From contig CAJUDU010000086.1 in NCBI GenBank assembly GCA_910584935.1, positions 1 through 9,230 on the forward strand: a stretch of 9,230 nt of DNA, in the 5' to 3' direction. Positions 1 to 6,144 of this stretch are shown here, piece by piece (the first letter of the stretch is position 1; each line of letters starts with the position of its first letter). Below the pieces are notes generated by a model that saw only the letters and a program-made list of their open reading frames with translations, was not told the DNA's origin and ran no database searches. The stretch comes from an uncultured Butyricicoccus sp. GTDB taxonomy: Bacteria > Bacillota > Clostridia > Oscillospirales > Butyricicoccaceae. A program made the position numbers and the translations under genes.

Positions 1-94
1 TTGTATCGCTATTTGGGCTGCTATTCGTGCTTAACTCATGTAGACACTATCTAAAGGGATTTCTTAAAATATTGATTACCGCCAGGGGAAATAA
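1..94. other. Left flank of the IS, no gene recognised
   Basis: This short stretch lies outside the insertion sequence and probably belongs to the same integrated element as the recombinase downstream. A 17-codon open frame runs off the left edge on the + strand and stops at 52-54. I cannot assign it. None of the three minus-strand translations I read resembles the missing C-terminal part of the GH18 gene truncated at 3074, so the far end of the element is not here. Confidence 0.4.
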
Positions 95-110
95 GGAGCC
101 CCTGATTTAA
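95..110 (+). repeat. IS left terminal inverted repeat
   Basis: The 16-bp left end begins GGAGCC. It matches the reverse complement of 1263-1278 at 13 of 16 positions and lies 69 bp before the transposase start. Confidence 0.7.
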
Positions 111-132
111 TTCTCCATGAGTCAGGAAGGTG

Positions 133-141
133 TGGTATAAT
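133..141 (+). promoter_or_regulatory. Extended -10 promoter of the IS transposase
   Basis: TGGTATAAT is a perfect TATAAT hexamer preceded by an extended -10 TGn, 22 bp upstream of the transposase ATG. No convincing -35 box is visible at the right distance, as is common for extended -10 promoters. It lies inside the IS, so the transposase carries its own promoter. Confidence 0.55.
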
Positions 142-163
142 AGGGGAAAAGGGGGCACGGGGC

Positions 164-1165
164 ATGAAACAGGAAAGTTTTAGTGATATGGAATACGCAT
201 ATCGGAAAAAGAAGACAAAGTGGGAAGAATTTCTGAAGATCATGGACGAGATTATCCCGTGGGACGAATGGGTATCTCTGATCGTACCCCACTATCCCAC
301 AGGGAAACGTGGTCGTCCGCCCATCGAGATTGAAACCATGCTGCGAATGTACTTGCTGCAATGTTGGTTCAGTCTGTCAGACGAAGGCGTAGAAGATGCC
401 ATTTACGACAGCTATGCCATGCGGAAATTCATGGGGATCAACTTTTTCGAGCAGGACGTGCCAGACGCCACCACTCTGCTGCACTTCCGTCATCTGCTGG
501 AGGAGAAGGGAATAGGCAAACTGTTTTTTGACGCCATCAGCCGCTGCCTGGAAAAGGCTGGACGTATGATGCGTGGTGGCAGCATTGTGGACGCCACACT
601 GATCAGCGCGCCCAGTTCCACCAAGAACGCGGAGAAAAAACGGGACCCGGAGATGCACTCAGCGAAAAAGGGAAACCAGTGGCATTTCGGCATGAAGTGC
701 CACACCGGCGTGGATGCTGGGAGCGGGTTTGTCCACACAGTAGAAGTCACCGCCGCCAATGTCCATGATATCACAGTGGCGGAAAAGCTGCTGCGGGAGG
801 ATGACGAAGTCGTCTACGGGGACAGCGCGTATCTGGGGCTTGAAAAACGAGAAGAAATCAAAAATAATCCACAGTTTTCCGCAATTGAATACCGCATCAA
901 CCGCCGTCCGAGCAGGCTGCCCAAGGTTTCCGACAACGCCATTGACTGGGAGCGGTACATTGAAAACCGCAAATCCGCTGTACGCTGCAAGGTGGAACAC
1001 CCCTACCGAATCGTGAAAAATATCTTTGGTTTTCGAAAGACAGTTTATCGAGGACTGCGTAAGAATCTCAACCGATTGCATGTGCTGTTTGCCAGCGCGA
1101 ATCTGTATATGCTTGCCAGGGCGGGCGGCTCATTGCGACCCGTTCAGGGTTCTTGCGCCCTTTAG
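164..1165 (+). CDS. IS5-family DDE transposase
   Basis: This 333-residue protein catalyses cut-and-paste type movement of the surrounding IS through an RNase H-fold DDE active site. The N-terminal part (about 35-115) resembles the IS5 transposase N-terminal domain, with a KRGRPPIE stretch at 48-55. The catalytic residues appear to be D143 in IVDATLI, D220 in VYGDSAYLG and E278 in KVEHPYRIVK. The spacing R274-x3-E278-x6-K285 fits the C-terminal signature of this family. The ORF is intact and of normal length, so the copy may be active. The ATG at 164 follows AAAAGGGGG with about 8 nt spacing. An internal ATG at 188, preceded by AGGAAAG, is an alternative start. The gene looks slightly more GC-rich than the recombinase next to it, which fits a separate arrival. 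Confidence 0.92.
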   Translation: MKQESFSDMEYAYRKKKTKWEEFLKIMDEIIPWDEWVSLIVPHYPTGKRGRPPIEIETMLRMYLLQCWFSLSDEGVEDAIYDSYAMRKFMGINFFEQDVPDATTLLHFRHLLEEKGIGKLFFDAISRCLEKAGRMMRGGSIVDATLISAPSSTKNAEKKRDPEMHSAKKGNQWHFGMKCHTGVDAGSGFVHTVEVTAANVHDITVAEKLLREDDEVVYGDSAYLGLEKREEIKNNPQFSAIEYRINRRPSRLPKVSDNAIDWERYIENRKSAVRCKVEHPYRIVKNIFGFRKTVYRGLRKNLNRLHVLFASANLYMLARAGGSLRPVQGSCAL

Positions 1166-1262
1166 ACCGGATGGAGGGTGAGAAATGGGTGTTTTCTCCC
1201 CCAATATGGCTCTATACTTAGGTTTTGTATCATGTTTCGATTGCATGTGATTTGAGAGGAGC

Positions 1263-1278
1263 TTTAATCAGCGGTTCC
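1263..1278 (-). repeat. IS right terminal inverted repeat
   Basis: The 16-bp right end is read inward on the minus strand, beginning GGAACC, and pairs with 95-110. The exact outer base is uncertain by about one position because the next + base is another C. Confidence 0.7.
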
Positions 1279-1319
1279 CTAAAGCAAAGTGGCATCCACT
1301 ATAAATTTTAGATAACAGA

Positions 1320-1353
1320 AATCCCGCTCAGTGTGCTAACACCAAACGGGATT
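1320..1353 (+). repeat. Nested stem-loop downstream of the IS
   Basis: AATCCCG (1320-1326) pairs with CGGGATT (1347-1353), and inside it GTGT (1331-1334) pairs with ACAC (1339-1342). This gives a two-tier hairpin with an internal loop. No T-run follows directly, so it is not a classical terminator on its own. It lies just before the terminator-like hairpin at 1359-1393 in the 330-nt gap between transposase and recombinase. Confidence 0.4.
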
Positions 1354-1358
1354 CAAAT

Positions 1359-1400
1359 AGGGTACTGAAATTTTAGCATGATCTCAGTACCCTTATTTTC
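1359..1400 (+). terminator. Rho-independent terminator-like hairpin before the recombinase
   Basis: AGGGTACTGA (1359-1368) pairs perfectly with TCAGTACCCT (1384-1393) around a 15-nt loop, followed by TTATTTTC. On the + strand it would stop read-through from the IS or other upstream element genes and insulate the recombinase transcription unit. A perfect 10-bp dyad could also bind a recombinase or regulator, so the call is not exclusive. Confidence 0.5.
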
Positions 1401-1435
1401 TCACACTTTCATATGGATAGAGAGGAGTTATTTTT

Positions 1436-1492
1436 ATGCCCTCTTGTTATAGATATGCCCATAGAAAAGCATATGGGCAAAAAACGAGGTGA
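1436..1492 (+). CDS. Possible 18-codon leader ORF
   Basis: An ATG preceded by AGAGAGGAG (about 8 nt spacing) opens an ORF of 18 codons, ending in the KTR-stop sequence. The TGA overlaps the Shine-Dalgarno AGGTGA of the recombinase, whose ATG starts 5 nt after the stop. Its own ribosome site is as good as the recombinase's. Translation of the leader would melt the hairpin at 1456-1479 and run ribosomes across the recombinase ribosome site, so translational coupling or attenuation is plausible. I recognise no family, and a chance ORF is possible at this size. Confidence 0.3.
   Translation: MPSCYRYAHRKAYGQKTR
1456..1479 (+). promoter_or_regulatory. Hairpin in the recombinase leader
   Basis: TGCCCATA (1456-1463) pairs perfectly with TATGGGCA (1472-1479) across an 8-nt loop, followed by AAAAA and then the recombinase Shine-Dalgarno at 1487-1492. 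The stem lies inside the putative leader ORF and 18 nt from the recombinase ATG. It could tune translation or bind a protein as an operator. Confidence 0.4.
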
Positions 1493-1497
1493 TCGAA

Positions 1498-3072
1498 ATG
1501 TCCTATGCAATATATTTGCGTAAATCACAAGCCGATTTAGAAGCAGAAGCAGGCGGCGCAGGCGAAACTTTATCCCGGCACCGTTCCGCTTTACTTGACT
1601 TATCCAAACGGCTGAATCTTGACATTGGCGCAATCTATGAAGAAATTGTTTCCGGTGAAACCATTGCCGCACGCCCACAGATGCAAAAGTTATTGTCCGA
1701 AGTAGGACAGGGACTATGGAAAGGCGTATTGGTCATGGAAGTGGAGCGCCTTGCACGCGGGGACAGCATAGACCAAGGGATCGTCGCGCAGGCATTTAAG
1801 TATTCTGGTACAAAAATTATAACTCCCGCCAAAACATATGACCCTTCCAATGAATTTGATGAAGAATACTTAGAATTTGGTTTATTCATGTCCCGAAGAG
1901 AATATAACTCCATTCGGCGGCGCATGGTATCTGGACGGATTGCTTCTGTAAAAGAAGGAAAATATATGGGCAAAGTTGATCCGTTTGGTTATCGCCGTGT
2001 GAAGCTGGCAAATGAAAAAGGCTGGTCGCTGGAGGTTGTCCCAGAACAGGCAGAAATCCTGCAAAAAATATTCGCGTGGTATTTGGAACCCGGCGGCAGC
2101 ATTACAGCAGTTGCGCGACGGTTAAAGGCAATGGGTTGCAAGACGCGTGTAGAGGAGGATTGGAGCCGTGCCAGTGTAATCCAAACGCTACGCAACCCAT
2201 TATACTGTGGCTACGTCACATGGGGTCACAAGCCAGTGCGTAAAACAATAGAAAGCGGTCAGGTAAAAAAGAAACGCTATTTAACAGATGATTATATAAA
2301 AGTGCGTGGACGGCATAAAGCATTGGTAAGCGAATCTGATTGGCAAGCAGTCCAGCATAAGCTGGACACCACGCCGGGTTATAAAGTCCGCAGTGACCGT
2401 ACCATGCGCAACCCCTTCCAAGGGCTGTTGTATTGTGGCGATTGCGGACACGCAATGCAGCTTACCACATCAACCCGCGGCGGTAAACCAAACTATGGTA
2501 TCTTTTGTCCTTGGCCGCATTGCAGCAACGTATCCGCACGGCTCCCGGCATTAGAAGGTGTTGTGTTAGATGCACTGCAGGAATGGCTGCGGGCGTATAA
2601 AGTCGAAATTGCAGCGGAAACTGCGGATTCTTCACGGCTAGAAGATATGAAAACAGCCCTGGCGGCAAGCCAAGCAGAAATCAAACGTGTAACAAGCCAG
2701 ATAGAGCGCGCATATGAACTGGTAGAGCAAGGGGTTTACACAGCCGAACAATTTGTAGAGCGGCAGAAAAAATTAACCGCCCGCCGTGACAAGCTGACAG
2801 AAGAAGCTGAGCAATATCGGCAGCAGATGGATGTGTTTCAACAGAACCAACATTTGCGGGAAGAATTTATCCCATGGACAGAAGAAGCCATCCGGGCATA
2901 CCCTTCCGCACAAGATGCAGAACAGAAAAACCAAATGCTGCGGCAGATTTTACAAAAGATTATGTACCGAAAGCACCCAATTGCGGAGGGCAAAGGGCGC
3001 CAATATGCACTATCCCTAGACTTTTATCCGGCGATTCCAGATGCCGCGGTTTTTGCATACAAGACACAATGA
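1498..3072 (+). CDS. Large serine recombinase (site-specific integrase)
   Basis: This 524-residue recombinase would excise and integrate DNA between short att sites through a phosphoserine link. The N-terminal resolvase domain (about 1-150) has the catalytic serine S10 in YLRKS and the conserved ERLAR around R84. The recombinase domain follows (about 160-280), with the typical GKVDPFGYRR entry and a LRNPLYCGYV segment. A zinc ribbon follows with C313, C316, C337 and C342. A long charged helix (about 378-445) should form the coiled coil, which in this family controls directionality. The length matches TndX/TnpX/SpoIVCA-type enzymes. I chose the ATG at 1498, with AGGTGA 5 nt upstream, over an in-frame GTG at 1489 that overlaps that site. 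The stop is 1 bp from the end of a truncated GH18 gene, so the enzyme sits at the border of its own element. Confidence 0.95.
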   Translation: MSYAIYLRKSQADLEAEAGGAGETLSRHRSALLDLSKRLNLDIGAIYEEIVSGETIAARPQMQKLLSEVGQGLWKGVLVMEVERLARGDSIDQGIVAQAFKYSGTKIITPAKTYDPSNEFDEEYLEFGLFMSRREYNSIRRRMVSGRIASVKEGKYMGKVDPFGYRRVKLANEKGWSLEVVPEQAEILQKIFAWYLEPGGSITAVARRLKAMGCKTRVEEDWSRASVIQTLRNPLYCGYVTWGHKPVRKTIESGQVKKKRYLTDDYIKVRGRHKALVSESDWQAVQHKLDTTPGYKVRSDRTMRNPFQGLLYCGDCGHAMQLTTSTRGGKPNYGIFCPWPHCSNVSARLPALEGVVLDALQEWLRAYKVEIAAETADSSRLEDMKTALAASQAEIKRVTSQIERAYELVEQGVYTAEQFVERQKKLTARRDKLTEEAEQYRQQMDVFQQNQHLREEFIPWTEEAIRAYPSAQDAEQKNQMLRQILQKIMYRKHPIAEGKGRQYALSLDFYPAIPDAAVFAYKTQ

Positions 3073-3089
3073 CTTACTCATATGTCATT
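3068..3089. other. Probable attachment-site junction (attL/attR) of the integrated element
   Basis: AATGAC (3068-3073) and GTCATT (3084-3089) form an imperfect dyad whose exact centre is the dinucleotide TC at 3078-3079 (GA on the minus strand). The GH18 coding similarity ends at this point: the minus strand reads through the MTY codons, then GA, then leaves the expected E-W sequence for a stop. Large serine recombinases cross over at a central dinucleotide, and TndX/TnpX are known to use GA. The left half would come from the element (it contains the recombinase stop codon) and the right half from the chromosome. The exact base is inferred, not shown. Confidence 0.55.
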
Positions 3090-3919
3090 AATAAAATATC
3101 GTCAGCCGCCTGCCCAAGCAACGCATAGTCATGGGCTTCATATAGCAGCCCTTTCTGCCCGGCAAAAGTCTTGGGTGCAAGGGCAACCATAACAGTATAC
3201 CCATGCTTGCCAAGTTCACAGCGCAGCATGGCAATAAATGCGGCATAACGTTCGCGGTCTGCTGGCGGAATGTACTCAAAATCAACATCAACACCGCCAT
3301 AACCGCGCTGTGACATATAATTTATCAGGTTTTGTGCCAATTTGGCTTGTGCTTCTGGGTTATGCAGCAATGCGCTGGCGCGTTCACCAGAGAAGGTGCC
3401 ATCTTCAGCAAGGGTTGTTAATACCATCAGCGGGACAGCGCCAAATTCCCGTGCTGCTTCTGGAAGGTTTGCGTCATCAATGTAAGTGATGCTGCCATCT
3501 GGCTGTGCACCAAAGGAAAAAACAGATAAATACGTGAGGTATGGCAGCGTTTTGCGCAAAATGGATAAATCAATATGTGGATACGCATATCCATTCACAG
3601 CGAGTGTTCCCCTTTTCACCCCATTATAGGCAAGCACTAACTGCTGTCCAGGGAAAATGCGGTCATTGCCGCCAAGTTGCGGATTGTTCTGCCAAAGCTC
3701 ATAAACCGTCATCCCAAAACGACTGGCAATATTGCCAAGGGTATCCCCTTGCTGCACTGTGTAAACCTGTTTGGGATATTGAATCACAAGCACCTGACCA
3801 GGCGTCAGGCGTGAGGGTTCATGCAAGCCATTGTCAGAAACAATACGCTGCACAGGTACATCATGCTGACGGGCAATGGTATAAAGCGTATCGCCCGGTT
3901 GGACTACATAAATTGTCAT
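3074..3919 (-). CDS. LysM-LysM-GH18 spore glycosidase, 3' truncated by the element
   Basis: Only the N-terminal 281 residues of a YaaH/SleL-like protein remain. Two LysM domains (about 2-47 and 51-98, each with Q-x-GDTL) should bind peptidoglycan. From about 105 a GH18 barrel begins, with the catalytic motif DVDFEY at 211-216 (acid E215). The ORF ends at MTYE, where family members continue with W and roughly 140 further residues forming the last barrel strands. The product is therefore probably inactive or unstable. There is no signal peptide, as expected for mother-cell-made spore cortex/coat proteins. The ATG has AGGTGGG 6 nt upstream. B. subtilis YaaH is a sporulation protein and SleL a cortical-fragment N-acetylglucosaminidase, and this role is inferred by similarity. 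The stop codon is supplied by element DNA. Excision of the element could restore the gene. Confidence 0.85.
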   Translation of the reverse strand: MTIYVVQPGDTLYTIARQHDVPVQRIVSDNGLHEPSRLTPGQVLVIQYPKQVYTVQQGDTLGNIASRFGMTVYELWQNNPQLGGNDRIFPGQQLVLAYNGVKRGTLAVNGYAYPHIDLSILRKTLPYLTYLSVFSFGAQPDGSITYIDDANLPEAAREFGAVPLMVLTTLAEDGTFSGERASALLHNPEAQAKLAQNLINYMSQRGYGGVDVDFEYIPPADRERYAAFIAMLRCELGKHGYTVMVALAPKTFAGQKGLLYEAHDYALLGQAADDILLMTYE

Positions 3920-3945
3920 TGTGTTCCCACCTTTCTTGCTGCATT

Positions 3946-3954
3946 CTATGTATG
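3946..3954 (-). promoter_or_regulatory. Candidate mother-cell sigma (SigE/SigK-like) -10 of the GH18 gene
   Basis: CATACATAG on the minus strand starts with the CATA core common to SigE and SigK -10 elements. It sits about 27 nt upstream of the GH18 start codon, leaving room for a short leader and the AGGTGGG site. I find no clean -35 for either factor at the standard spacing, so this is suggestive only. No good SigA promoter is visible between the terminator at 3990-4033 and the gene. Confidence 0.3.
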
Positions 3955-3989
3955 GGACAAAGCCGGGGTGACAAAAATAAATGGGTAAA

Positions 3990-4033
3990 AAATCCCGCGG
4001 AAGGTTTGGTAAACTTGACCTTCCGCGGGATTT
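3990..4033 (-). terminator. Strong intrinsic terminator, 16-bp perfect stem
   Basis: A perfect 16-bp stem (3990-4005 with 4018-4033, core ATCCCGCGGAAGGT) encloses a 12-nt loop. On the minus strand it is followed by a run of six T. It would end the gltX-glnS transcript, leaving a 3' untranslated region of about 370 nt, and isolate the GH18 gene whose start is about 70 nt further on. On the + strand the trailer is TTTCTTT, so it may work both ways. Confidence 0.8.
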
Positions 4034-4402
4034 CTTTAACTTTTGATAAAAATGTTTTTAGGCAACTGGGCGTTTTTTTTACAGCCCTGCCTCACCAAAA
4101 GAATGAAAAATATATCTTTTATTTGTATCATGATAAGCAGATATCTGCAACTCGTTGAATCATTTTCCGGCAAACATAACAATAGAGAAACAACACTAAA
4201 ATAATAGAGCGTACATCTGCAACCATTGTACACATACAAGCCCAGCAATACCAATTGCCGATTGCAAAATAAACAAAGTAGAAATAAAGATAATGCCTTG
4301 CCGGCTTAAATTAACAACTTGAGTATAAACAGCCCGCTCAAATTGACAATCATCAGATAGGATTTTGCATAGATGGTGCTTCACCCTGTGCAGTGGATTA
4401 TT
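4034..4402. other. Intergenic stretch, no convincing gene
   Basis: Between glnS and its apparent terminator lie about 370 nt of AT-rich sequence. The minus strand has a 62-codon frame (4196-4384, GTG start, no Shine-Dalgarno) with one hydrophobic segment of about 30 residues, and a 72-codon frame at 4036-4254. Neither matches a family I know, and joining them by a frameshift gives nothing recognisable. The stretch may be a long 3' untranslated region, the remnant of a small membrane-protein gene, or the source of a 3'-end small RNA that uses the terminator at 3990-4033. I see no tRNA or riboswitch. Confidence 0.4.
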
Positions 4403-6058
4403 TTATTTGAGTGTTTTGGCAAAGCTGTCTTTCAGTGTAACAATGCGGTTATACCGCCCTTTTTCTGTATCCTTGATGAAATATCCCATCCGGACAAACT
4501 GCATCCGTGTGCCCACAGGCACATCCGCAATGGACGGTTCTAATTTGCAGCCCTCCAGCCGTTTGAGGGAATCTGGATTCAGATAATCCAAATAATTGGT
4601 ACCTTCCGGGACATCGCTGGTGTTTTCCAGCGTAAACAGGTTTTCATATAAACAGCAGCTTCCATCAATGGCATGGGCAGCAGATACCCAATGGATTGTC
4701 CCTTTGACTTTGCGTCCGTCAGTTGGCATTCCATTGGCAGTTTCCAAATCAGCCGTGCATTTTAATTCAGTGATTTCTCCCGCGTCATTTTTTATGATTT
4801 CTTGGCACTTAACAATATATGCACCCATCAGCCGCACTTCGCCGCCAGGTTTTAACCGCTGGAATTTCGGAGGCGGCACTTCAGCAAAATCGCTTTTTTC
4901 GATATAAAGCGTGCCGGTAAATGGCACTTTACGGGTGCCAGCGGATGCATCGCGTGGATTGTTTGGAATATCAAAATATTCGGTTTGCCCTGCCGAATAG
5001 TTGGTAATGGTCAGCTTGATGGGTTCGGTGACTGCCATACGGCGCAAAGCAGTTTCATTTAATTCCTCTCGGATGCAGTGTTCCAGCAGACGGATATCGA
5101 CAAGTGAATTTGCTTTTGCAATCCCTGCGCGGCGCACAAAATCCAGGATAGAAGCTGGGGTGTAACCGCGGCGGCGCAAACCACATAATGTTGGCATACG
5201 CGGGTCATCCCAACCTTCTACAAGCCCTTCAAATACGAGTTCCCGCAGATAACGTTTACTCATAACCGTATTAGTCACATTCAGCCGGGCAAATTCCCGC
5301 TGTTTGGGATGGTGCGGCAATGGACAGTTATCTACCACCCATTCATATAAGGGTCGATGATTTTCAAACTCAATCGAACATAAGGAATGGGTAATCCCTT
5401 CAATCGCATCCTGGATGGGGTGTGCAAAATCATACAGCGGATAAATGCACCAAGTATCCCCCTGACGGTGGTGGTGAGCACGGACAATCCGGTAAATTGC
5501 TGGGTCACGCATATTCATATTGGGCGATGCCATATCAATTTTTGCCCGCAGGGTTTTGGCGCCATCCGGAAATTCCCCGGCACGCATGGCATGGAATAAA
5601 GCAAGGTTTTCCTCGACAGAACGGTTCCGATAAGGGCTGTCCTGCCCGGGTTCGGTCAATGTGCCGCGCATGGCGCGCATTTCCTCCTGTCCTAGATCAC
5701 AGACGTATGCTTTACCTGCTTTAATAAGCGCAACCGCACATTCATAACAGGTTTCAAAATAATCCGAACCATAAAAAATACCGCCATTTGGGCTTTCCCC
5801 TGTCAGCCATTCAATGTCTTTTTGAATCGCCTGCACATATTCATCATCTTCCCGCACAGGGTTCGTATCATCAAAACGCAGGTTGAATTTACCGTGGTAT
5901 TTTTTTGAGATTGACCAGTTGATGAAAATAGCTTTTGCAGACCCAATGTGCAGATAACCATTGGGTTCGGGTGGAAAACGAGTATGAATCTGTTCCGCAA
6001 GCCCTGCCACAATATCCTCATCAATGATTTCGGTTAAAAAGTTGTTTACATTCTCCAT
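4403..6058 (-). CDS. glnS: Glutaminyl-tRNA synthetase
   Basis: This 551-residue class I synthetase charges tRNA-Gln with glutamine in the cytoplasm. The Rossmann domain carries the HIGH motif as HIGS at 37-40, after PPEPNGYL. FDDTNP at 62-67 and the KMSKS equivalent VMSKR at 265-269 are both typical of GlnRS. The C-terminal part (about 335-551) is the two-barrel anticodon-binding region and includes a KGTIHWVS segment typical of GlnRS. Length is normal and all motifs are present. The ribosome site is unusual: GGGGG about 11 nt before the ATG, with no AGGAGG. The gene follows gltX by 86 nt without an obvious terminator, so both are probably cotranscribed. Many Firmicutes lack GlnRS and make Gln-tRNA by amidation of Glu-tRNA-Gln, so this gene suggests a direct route here, possibly acquired by transfer. 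Confidence 0.97.
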   Translation of the reverse strand: MENVNNFLTEIIDEDIVAGLAEQIHTRFPPEPNGYLHIGSAKAIFINWSISKKYHGKFNLRFDDTNPVREDDEYVQAIQKDIEWLTGESPNGGIFYGSDYFETCYECAVALIKAGKAYVCDLGQEEMRAMRGTLTEPGQDSPYRNRSVEENLALFHAMRAGEFPDGAKTLRAKIDMASPNMNMRDPAIYRIVRAHHHRQGDTWCIYPLYDFAHPIQDAIEGITHSLCSIEFENHRPLYEWVVDNCPLPHHPKQREFARLNVTNTVMSKRYLRELVFEGLVEGWDDPRMPTLCGLRRRGYTPASILDFVRRAGIAKANSLVDIRLLEHCIREELNETALRRMAVTEPIKLTITNYSAGQTEYFDIPNNPRDASAGTRKVPFTGTLYIEKSDFAEVPPPKFQRLKPGGEVRLMGAYIVKCQEIIKNDAGEITELKCTADLETANGMPTDGRKVKGTIHWVSAAHAIDGSCCLYENLFTLENTSDVPEGTNYLDYLNPDSLKRLEGCKLEPSIADVPVGTRMQFVRMGYFIKDTEKGRYNRIVTLKDSFAKTLK

Positions 6059-6144
6059 ATTTTAAAATTCCCCCAGTCTGGTATTCGCATATTATTGGAT
6101 TTTTACTGCAGCAGGAAGGGGATACTCCCCTCCCATCATTTTGG

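Larger units (their letters stand above)
95..1278 (+). mobile_element. IS5-family insertion sequence, apparently complete
   Basis: An element of about 1184 bp holds one intact DDE transposase gene between imperfect terminal inverted repeats. The left end starts GGAGCCCCTGATTTAA and the right end, read inward, starts GGAACCGCTGATTAAA (13 of 16 identical). Length, single ORF and repeats fit the IS5 group. That group commonly duplicates a 4-bp YTAR target. Here the flanks are ATAA (91-94) and CTAA (1279-1282), so the duplication is imperfect or the boundaries are off by a base. The IS sits upstream of the serine recombinase, inside what looks like a larger integrated element. Confidence 0.8.

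Noticed and set aside
1..54. The partial peptide LYRYLGCYSCLTHVDTI at the left edge, faintly like a tyrosine recombinase C-terminus (YLGH-like)
   Set aside because: The catalytic H is absent from YLGC, only 17 codons are visible, and no R-H-R-Y context can be seen.
3541..4158. A 205-codon + strand open frame
   Set aside because: It runs antisense to the LysM-GH18 gene and through the terminator hairpin. The minus-strand protein has clear LysM and GH18 motifs, so this is a shadow.
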